Assembly: GCA_015490395.1 (NCBI GenBank)
Contig: WFXX01000196.1
Coordinates: forward strand, 1 to 5,876
DNA length: 5,876 bases
Reading direction: 5' to 3'
Source: Gammaproteobacteria bacterium
Lineage (GTDB): Bacteria; Pseudomonadota; Gammaproteobacteria; DRLM01
The number at the start of each line of letters is the position of its first letter. The first letter of the stretch is position 1. The notes under the pieces are model-generated. The model had not been told where the DNA came from, made no database searches, and saw only the letters and a list, made by a program, of their open reading frames with translations. The position numbers and the translations under genes are program-made. Positions 1-5,600 of this stretch are shown here, piece after piece.

Positions 1-27
1 GGGCTCGGAGATGTGTATAAGAGACAG
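1..27 (+). other. Nextera (Tn5) sequencing adapter remnant, not genomic
   Basis: These bases match the inner 27 bases of the Illumina Nextera Read 2 transposase adapter. Bases 9-27 are the complete 19-base Tn5 mosaic end, AGATGTGTATAAGAGACAG, and bases 1-8 (GGGCTCGG) are the adapter sequence just before it. Genomic sequence begins at about base 28, in the middle of mutS. Reading through the adapter gives the well-known artefact peptides MYKRQ (from base 13) and MCIRDS (from base 11). The join is therefore a library-preparation event that survived trimming and lies at the end of the assembly. A natural transposon end is very unlikely, because the eight bases outside the mosaic end also match the synthetic oligonucleotide. 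Confidence 0.97.
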
Positions 28-2058
28 CTCCCCCCCTGCGCCCTGCGGCGCCGGCCCGGCTGGCATTACGATCGCGACGAGGCCCGGCGCCTGCTCTGCC
101 GCCGGCTGGGGGTCCAGGACCTGGCCGGCTTCGGCGCCGAGGGCCTGGGGCCGGCCCTGGGGGCGGCGGGGGCGGTGCTGCGCTACGCCGAGGAGACCCA
201 GCGCAGCGCCCTGCCCCACGTGCGCGCCCTGCGGGTGGAGCAGCGGGACGAGGCCCTCATCCTGGATGCCGTCAGCCGCCGGAACCTGGAGCTGGAGACC
301 AACCTGGCCGGGGGGCGAGAGCACACCCTGCTGGCGGTCCTGGACCGCACCGCCACCCCCATGGGGGGGCGGCTCCTGCGCCGCTGGCTGCAGCGCCCCC
401 TGCGGGATCGGGAGCGGCTGCGCCAGCGCCACCAGGCGGTGGAGGAGCTGGCGGCCGAGGGGCGCCACGGCGAGCTCCAGGGCCTGCTGCGGCGCATCGG
501 CGACATCGAGCGCATCCTGGCCCGGGTGGCCCTGGGCAGCGCTCGTCCCCGGGACCTGGCCCGCCTCCGGGAGGCCCTGGCGGCCCTCCCGGAGCTGCAG
601 GCCGCGCTGGCGCCCCTGGAGCCCCCCCTGCTCCGGACCCTGGCCGGGCGCATCGGGGAGCACCCCGGGACCCATGCCCTGCTGGCCCAGGCCCTGGTGG
701 ACGAGCCCCCGGCCCAGGCCCGGGACGGGGGCGTGATCCGCGCCGGCTACGACGCCGAGCTGGACGAGCTCCGGGCCCTGAGCGGGGACGCCGACCGCTT
801 CCTGGTGGAGCTGGAGGCCCGGGAGCGGGAGCGCACGGGGCTGCCCTCCCTCAAGGTGGGCTACAACCGGGTGCACGGCTACTACATCGAGATCTCCCGG
901 GCCCAGGCCCGCCGGGCGCCGGCCGACTACGTGCGCCGGCAGACCCTCAAGGGGGCCGAGCGCTTCGTCACCCCCGAGCTCAAGGCCTTCGAGGACAAGG
1001 TGCTCAGCGCCCGCGAGCGGGCCCTGGCCCGCGAGCGCGCCCTCTACGAGGAGCTGCTGCGGAGGCTGTTGGAGCCCCTGCCCCGGCTGCAGGAGAGCGC
1101 CGCGGCCCTGGCCGAGCTGGACGTGCTGGCCTGCTTCGCCGAGCGGGCCCTGGCCCTGGACCTGGTGCGCCCCGAGCTGCGGGAGGAGCCGGGGCTGCTC
1201 ATCGAGGCCGGCCGCCACCCAGTGGTGGAGCGGCACATCGAGGGGCCCTTCGTGCCCAACGACCTGCGCCTGGACCCGGGGCGGCGCATGCTGGTCATCA
1301 CCGGCCCCAACATGGGGGGCAAGTCCACCTACATGCGCCAGGTGGCCCTCATCGTGATCCTGGCCCACGTGGGCGCCTTCGTCCCCGCCCGCCGGGCGGT
1401 GCTGGGCCCGGTGGACCGGATCTTCACCCGCATCGGGGCCTCCGACGACCTAGCGGGGGGGCGCTCCACCTTCATGGTGGAGATGAGCGAGACGGCCAAC
1501 CTCCTGCGCCACGCCACCGAGCGGAGCCTGGTGCTGCTGGACGAGATCGGCCGGGGCACCAGCACCTTCGACGGCCTGGCCCTGGCCTGGGCCACCGCCG
1601 AGCACCTGGCCCGGCGCGTGCGCGCCTTCACCCTCTTCGCCACCCACTACTTCGAGCTCACCGCCCTGGCCGAGCGCCTGGAGGGGGTGGCCAACGTGCA
1701 CCTGGGGGCGGTGGAGCACGGCGAGGGGGTGGTGTTTCTGCACGAGGTGCGCGAGGGCCCCGCCAGCCAGAGCTACGGCCTCCAAGTGGCCGCGCTGGCG
1801 GGGGTCCCCCGGGAGGTGCTGGAGCGGGCCCGGGAGCGCCTGGCGGAGCTGGAGCGCGAGGCCCTGGCCGCCCGCGGCCAGGGCCAGCTGGACCTCTTCC
1901 TGCGGCCGCCGCCCGAGCCCCCCCCTCGCCCGGCTCATCCGGCCCTGGAGGCCCTGGCCGCCCTGGACCCGGACGGCATGAGCCCCCGCCAGGCCCTGGA
2001 GGCCCTCTACCGGCTCAAGGGCTTGCTGGAGGAAGGGCGGCCGCACGCCGCCTCCTGA
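28..2058 (+). CDS. mutS: DNA mismatch repair ATPase MutS, 5' end missing at contig edge
   Basis: MutS recognises mismatches and small loops in newly replicated DNA and recruits MutL using ATP. The 676 visible codons align along their length with E. coli MutS from about residue 195 to its end, so the mismatch-binding domain with its Phe-x-Glu motif lies off the contig. Visible in order: the end of the connector (RRRPGW, 49-66), the core (QRSALPH; RRNLELETNLAGG), the clamp (VGYNRVHGYYIEISR, near 855-899), Walker A GPNMGGKST (1303-1329), the DDLAGGRSTFMVEM motif (about 1444-1485), Walker B VLLDEIGRGTST (1531-1566) and the ATHY histidine (1645). A linker carries QLDLF (1885-1899), a textbook beta-clamp-binding motif. 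The C-terminus, DPDGMSPRQALEALYRLKGL, matches the E. coli tetramerisation segment. The reading frame is intact and nothing suggests a pseudogene. Bases 1-27 are adapter, so no start codon is visible. Confidence 0.97.
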   Translation, partial: LPPCALRRRPGWHYDRDEARRLLCRRLGVQDLAGFGAEGLGPALGAAGAVLRYAEETQRSALPHVRALRVEQRDEALILDAVSRRNLELETNLAGGREHTLLAVLDRTATPMGGRLLRRWLQRPLRDRERLRQRHQAVEELAAEGRHGELQGLLRRIGDIERILARVALGSARPRDLARLREALAALPELQAALAPLEPPLLRTLAGRIGEHPGTHALLAQALVDEPPAQARDGGVIRAGYDAELDELRALSGDADRFLVELEARERERTGLPSLKVGYNRVHGYYIEISRAQARRAPADYVRRQTLKGAERFVTPELKAFEDKVLSARERALARERALYEELLRRLLEPLPRLQESAAALAELDVLACFAERALALDLVRPELREEPGLLIEAGRHPVVERHIEGPFVPNDLRLDPGRRMLVITGPNMGGKSTYMRQVALIVILAHVGAFVPARRAVLGPVDRIFTRIGASDDLAGGRSTFMVEMSETANLLRHATERSLVLLDEIGRGTSTFDGLALAWATAEHLARRVRAFTLFATHYFELTALAERLEGVANVHLGAVEHGEGVVFLHEVREGPASQSYGLQVAALAGVPREVLERARERLAELEREALAARGQGQLDLFLRPPPEPPPRPAHPALEALAALDPDGMSPRQALEALYRLKGLLEEGRPHAAS
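1885..1899 (+). other. Beta-clamp-binding motif QLDLF within MutS
   Basis: The five codons spell Gln-Leu-Asp-Leu-Phe, which fits the consensus QL(S/D)LF used by bacterial proteins that bind the sliding clamp DnaN. It sits in the Pro-rich linker between the ATPase domain and the C-terminal tetramerisation helices. That is the same place as the weaker QMSLL motif of E. coli MutS (about residue 812). Clamp tethering at the replication fork is inferred from the family. Confidence 0.75.
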
Positions 2059-2110
2059 GGAGCACCTGTCGGGCGACCCCTCGCCACGGGGCAGCGCAGG
2101 CGATACCATA

Positions 2111-2159
2111 CGGCCCCCGTGGGCCGCGGCCCCTCACCGTGAAGGCCCCTCCGGGGGCC
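2111..2159 (+). repeat. Two small GC hairpins in the mutS-fdxA gap
   Basis: The 130-base gap between mutS and fdxA holds two perfect inverted repeats. The first pairs CGGCCC (2111-2116) with GGGCCG (2121-2126) around CCGT. It overlaps a second palindrome, GGCCGCGGCC (2122-2131). The next hairpin pairs GGCCCC (2144-2149) with GGGGCC (2154-2159) around TCCG, a UNCG-type loop closed by C-G that is unusually stable in RNA. Neither is followed by a T run, so a classical intrinsic terminator for mutS is not supported. They could form structure in the fdxA leader, 29 bases before its start codon. Short GC palindromes are common by chance at this base composition. I see no convincing promoter in the rest of the gap. 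Confidence 0.35.
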
Positions 2160-2178
2160 GTCCGGCGACCACCAGCGT

Positions 2179-2182
2179 GGAG
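2179..2182 (+). promoter_or_regulatory. Ribosome binding site of fdxA
   Basis: GGAG lies six bases before the ATG at 2189. This spacing favours the ATG over the in-frame GTG at 2177, which would place this element inside the gene. The protein from the ATG begins Met-Ala-Phe-Val-Val-Thr-Asp-Asn-Cys, as in known FdxA proteins. Confidence 0.75.
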
Positions 2183-2188
2183 AGTGCG

Positions 2189-2512
2189 ATGGCCTTCGTC
2201 GTCACCGACAACTGCATCAAGTGCAAGTACACCGACTGCGTGGAGGTCTGCCCCGTGGACTGCTTCCACGAGGGCCCCAACTTCCTGGTCATCGACCCGG
2301 ACGAGTGCATCGACTGCACCCTGTGCGAGCCCGAGTGCCCGGCCGAGGCCATCTACGCCGAGGACGACGTGCCGGAGGACCAGCGGGAGTTCATCCGGCT
2401 CAACGCTGAGCTGGCCAAGGAGTGGCCGGTGATCACGGAGAAGAAGGACCCGCCCCCCGACGCCGACGACTGGAACGGGGTCAAGGGCAAGCTCAAGTAC
2501 CTCGAGCGCTGA
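2189..2512 (+). CDS. fdxA: 7Fe ferredoxin, FdxA type ([3Fe-4S][4Fe-4S])
   Basis: This encodes a small soluble cytoplasmic electron carrier of 107 residues, the usual length for the family, and nearly identical in pattern to Azotobacter vinelandii ferredoxin I. The nine cysteines are C9, C12, C17, C21, C25, C40, C43, C46 and C50 (Met counted as 1). By analogy with ferredoxin I, C9, C17 and C50 hold the [3Fe-4S] cluster and C21, C40, C43 and C46 hold the [4Fe-4S] cluster; C12 and C25 are free. The two cluster-binding segments are CIKCKYTDCVEVCPVDC and CIDCTLCEPECP. The acidic C-terminal extension ending GVKGKLKYLER is also typical. The gene follows mutS at 130 bases on the same strand, an order seen in Pseudomonas and other gammaproteobacteria. 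The physiological partner cannot be told from the sequence; family members have been linked to redox and oxidative-stress roles. Confidence 0.96.
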   Translation: MAFVVTDNCIKCKYTDCVEVCPVDCFHEGPNFLVIDPDECIDCTLCEPECPAEAIYAEDDVPEDQREFIRLNAELAKEWPVITEKKDPPPDADDWNGVKGKLKYLER

Positions 2513-2523
2513 GGGGCTGGCGC

Positions 2524-2554
2524 CGTCCCCGGCGGGACGCTCTCGCTGGGGACG
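2524..2554 (+). repeat. Competing inverted repeats after fdxA
   Basis: CGTCCC (2524-2529) can pair with GGGACG at 2534-2539 (6 bp, loop CGGC). With one more base, CGTCCCC (2524-2530) can pair with GGGGACG at 2548-2554 (7 bp, 17-base loop). The two pairings are mutually exclusive because they share the left arm. They begin 12 bases after the fdxA stop codon. No T run follows either one, so they could be processing or stabilising structures at the 3' end of the fdxA message, or chance in GC-rich DNA. Confidence 0.3.
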
Positions 2555-2564
2555 TTGCGCGATC

Positions 2565-2590
2565 CCGAGCAGTGGTCCCTCGGCCTTTCT
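2565..2590 (+). terminator. Weak intrinsic terminator candidate for fdxA
   Basis: CCGAG (2565-2569) pairs with CTCGG (2579-2583) around a nine-base loop, and CCTTTCT (2584-2590) follows, giving four T in seven bases. It lies 52 bases past the fdxA stop codon. The stem is short (5 bp) and the T run is broken by C, so it would be a weak terminator at best. It is the only hairpin in this gap followed by a T-rich stretch, and the surrounding DNA is almost devoid of T runs. Confidence 0.35.
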
Positions 2591-2591
2591 G

Positions 2592-2619
2592 TCAAGTCCG
2601 CCGGCGGCCCGGCCGATAG
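2592..2619 (+). promoter_or_regulatory. Sigma-28 (FliA)-type promoter candidate
   Basis: GCCGATAG (2612-2619) matches 7 of 8 bases of the flagellar sigma-28 -10 consensus GCCGATAA. Upstream, TCAAGTCC (2592-2599) matches 5 of 8 bases of the -35 consensus TAAAGTTT. The spacer is 12 bases against the usual 11. Transcription would start at about 2625-2628, in AAAG, leaving a leader of about 36 bases before the ATG at 2663. A perfect 10-base palindrome, CCGCCGGCGG (2598-2607), sits between the two elements. Control by FliA would suit a c-di-GMP protein, since that signal governs the switch between swimming and attachment. No flagellar gene is in view, so this rests on motif matching alone. Confidence 0.45.
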
Positions 2620-2638
2620 GGGGTAAAGACCGACCCCC
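2619..2638 (+). repeat. Inverted repeat in the leader of the c-di-GMP gene
   Basis: GGGGGT (2619-2624) and ACCCCC (2633-2638) form a perfect 6-bp stem around AAAGACCG. The left arm overlaps the last base of the candidate sigma-28 -10 element, so the repeat would straddle the predicted transcription start. It could be an operator or a chance pairing. There is no resemblance to the c-di-GMP riboswitch (GEMM) core, and the gap is too short for one. Confidence 0.25.
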
Positions 2639-2662
2639 CCGCTGGGGAGCGCCGAGCGGAGC

Positions 2663-5600
2663 ATGAGCGTCACGCAGACCCAGGCGACCACCGGGGTCGG
2701 GGCCCCGGGCGTCGAGCGCCGCGCCCACCCCCGCTACGGCTTGCGCCTGCCCGCCACCCTGGAGGCGGGCGGGGCCGTCCGCCCCGGCGCGCTGCGCGAC
2801 TTCTGCCTGGGCGGCCTGTATCTCAGCCTGGAAGGGGCCTGGCGGCCCACGGTGGGCGCCGAGGTAGCCGTGCGCCTGGAGCTGCCAGCAGGTGGGACGG
2901 TCTCCTTCCGGGCCCGCGTGGCGCGCCGGGACGCCCACGGGGTGGGCCTGGCCCTGCTGGACCCGGATCCCGCGGCCCTGCGCCGCCTCCTGGAGCTGGC
3001 GCGCGCGGCCCCTTCCCCTCGGGGGGAGGATGCCCCGCCGCCCGATCCTGCCCTGCGCCGCGAGGCCCTGGCCCTGGTCCGGCAGCGTCTCAAGGATCTC
3101 GTCGCCACCCTGGGCCTGGAGCTGGCCGGGGCGGCGCGGGAGGCGCTGTTGGAGGCGGTCCGGGAGGCAAGCCGACCGGAGCGGGCCCAGGCCCTGCTCG
3201 AGGCCGCGGACCGCCTGGGCGGGGCCGCCGAGGCCCTCCAGCGCCGCTTCCAGGACAGGCTGCTCGCCGTCCAGGTGGCGGGCGACGAGGGCCCGCCCGC
3301 CGGTGAGGGGCTCGAAGAGGGCGAGCTGCGCCTGCTGGACGAGGATGCCCTGGAGGGCTGGCTGGCGGCCACCGAGCTGGCCGCCCGGGTGGAGACCCGC
3401 CACGGGCTCGCCCTGGGGGAGCTGGAGCAGCGCATCCGCACCCTCCTCGGGCCCGGCGAGGAGCCGCCCGTGCTCAACCCCCGCCCCTATGCCCAAGCGC
3501 TCCTCCAGGCCCTGGACGAGACGCTGGCGGCCCTGGGGAGCCCCTCCGAGGAGGTCGTCCTGCGCTGCCGCCAGGCCACCGGCGAGGTGCTCGAGAGGCG
3601 CCTGGGGGCCTGCTACGAGGCGCTCAACGGGGAGCTGGCCCGCCGCGGGGTGCGCTATCGCCTCCGCCCCACCGCTCCACCGTCAGGCCGCCGGCCCACG
3701 GACGAGGCCTCCCCTCATCAGAACAGACGCCGCTGCGAGGACCTCCTCGAGGTGGCGGACCATCTGGGGGCGCTGCTGCGGAGCCTGCGTCCCGGGGCCT
3801 CGGAGGCTGGGCCGCCGGCATCCGGCGCCCCGCCGGCGCGTCGGGAGGAGGTGGCCGCCCTGCTGGAGCGCCTGGAGGCCGAGGGGCAGCTGCAGCCCGC
3901 CCTCCTGGTGCAGCGGCTGCGCCGCCTGCTGGCGGACGGGGACGGGGCGCCTAGGTCCCTGCCTCCCCGGGAGGCGCGCATCCTGGAGGTGGGCGGGCAG
4001 CTCCTGGAGCAGCTGGAGCAGGACGAGAGCCTGCCCCGGGCGGCCCTGCCCTGGGTGCGCCGCCTGGAGCTGCCCCTGCTGCGCCTGGCCCTGGAGGACC
4101 CTTCGGTGCTCACCGACCGGGAGCACCCCGCCTGGGCCGTGATGGACGGGCTGGGGAGGCTGGACCTGGACGACGCCCTGACCCTGGGCGCCCTGCGGCG
4201 GGAGGTGGAGGGGGCCCTCGAGCAGCTGCAGGCGGAGGCGGCCGACCCCCGGGCCTTGCGCCGCAGCCTGGAGCGGCTCCGGCAGCGCCTGGAGACGCTG
4301 CTGCGCATCCACCAGCAGGCCTACGAGGCCAACCTCGCCGAGGTGGTGGCCGCCTGCGAGGCGGGACGCCGGGAGCTGCTGGCCGTGACCCGCGCCGGGA
4401 CCGAGACGGACGCCGAGGGGACCCCGGGGGAGGCGGCCACCGAGGCCGGACGCCGCCGGGCCCGGCGGCTGCGCCGGGGCCAATGGCTGCTGGCGAAGCG
4501 CCTGGAGGCAGGTCCGCCCCAGCGGCTCCGCCTGGCCTGGATCTCCCGGGACCAGGACCGTTTCGTGCTGGTGGACGGCAAGGGGCTGCACGCCACCACG
4601 CTGGACCTGGAGGCCATGGCCCGCGCCCTGGAGCGGGGCTGCATCCGCCCCCTGGAGACCGACGAGGCGCCCCTGCTGGACCGGATCCAGCACGGCCTCC
4701 TCCAGGCCATGCATCGCAGGCTGCTCCATGCCATCACCCACGACCCCCTCACCGGCCTGGCCCATCGCAAGGAGTTCCTCCGCAGGCTGCACCAGGCCCT
4801 GGGGGAGGGTGACGGCGGAGGCCGGGCGGGAGAGGCCCTGGTGCACCTCGACCTGGGGCGGCTGGAGACGGCCAACGCGGTATTGGGCTACGAGGCCACC
4901 GATCGCATCCTGGCCCAGGTGGGCCAGGTGCTGCGTCGCTGGCTGGCAGCGGACGAGCCCGTGGGCCGCATCGGTGCCCATGCCTTCGCCGCGCTCCTGC
5001 GCCGCTGCCCGCCGGAGCGGGCTCTGGAGCGGGCCCGGGAGCTGGTGGAGGCCTGCACCCGGGCCTGCCGCCTGGACGGCGCTCCGGCCCCCGGTCTCAC
5101 CCCTCGCGCCGGGCTGGCCCTGGTGGAGCCGGGCGAGTGCGACGCCGCCGCCCTCCTGGAGGCCGCCGAGACGGCCTGCCGGGCGGCCTGGGAGGCCGGC
5201 GCCCCGGTGCAGGTCTTCCACCTCGACGATGCCCGCATTCGCGAGCGCCGCCGCATGGCCGCCCTCCTCGCCCAGGTGGACCGGGCCCTGGAAGAGGGGC
5301 GCCTCGGCCTGCGCTGGCAGCCCATCCTGCCCCTGACGGACCCCTCCCTGCCCCGCCACGGCGAGCTCCTGCTCTCGGTGGCCGACGAGCACGGCCGACC
5401 CATCCCGCCCCAGGACTTCGTGCTGGCGGCCGAGCGCCACGGGCGCATGCCCGCCATCGACCGCTGGGTGGTGCGCGAGGCCCTGGCCTGGCTGGCCCGG
5501 CACCGCGAGCGTGCCGCCGCCCTGGGGACGGTGGGCATCAACCTCTCGGGCGCCTCCGTGGGCGACGAGACCTTCCTCGCCTTCCTGATGCGCCAGGTGG

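Noticed and set aside
9..27. Natural Tn5/IS50 transposon end
   Set aside because: The hyperactive mosaic end is synthetic, and bases 1-8 match the Nextera oligonucleotide rather than IS50 sequence.
11..736. 241-codon open frame beginning MCIRDS
   Set aside because: The start lies inside the sequencing adapter, and the frame overlaps mutS in another phase with Ala/Pro/Trp/Arg-rich low-complexity content. It is a shadow frame.
2057..2075. GAGGAG next to the mutS stop codon as a ribosome site for an overlapping small gene
   Set aside because: No ATG, GTG or TTG follows at a workable distance with an open frame showing any recognisable content.
2102..2110. GATACCATA as a sigma-70 -10 element for fdxA
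   Set aside because: It is the only A/T-rich patch in the gap, but it matches TATAAT poorly in any register, and no TTGACA-like element lies about 17 bases upstream.
2547..2558. Sigma-54 promoter (TGG...TTGC)
   Set aside because: The GG and GC dinucleotides are 7 bases apart instead of the required 10.
2513..2662. c-di-GMP riboswitch (GEMM) ahead of the PilZ-DUF1631 gene
   Set aside because: The conserved core and tetraloop-receptor elements of the motif are not visible, and the leader after the predicted start is only about 36 bases.
2015..3496. 493-codon antisense open frame spanning the mutS end, fdxA and the PilZ region
   Set aside because: It runs opposite two solidly identified genes and both gaps, has no family motif, and its composition is that of a high-GC shadow.
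2892..4142. 416-codon + strand open frame within the c-di-GMP gene
   Set aside because: It is out of phase with the frame carrying DUF1631 landmarks, and its product is a low-complexity Arg/Pro/Ser/Trp-rich string. It is not evidence of a frameshift, because the true frame stays open throughout.
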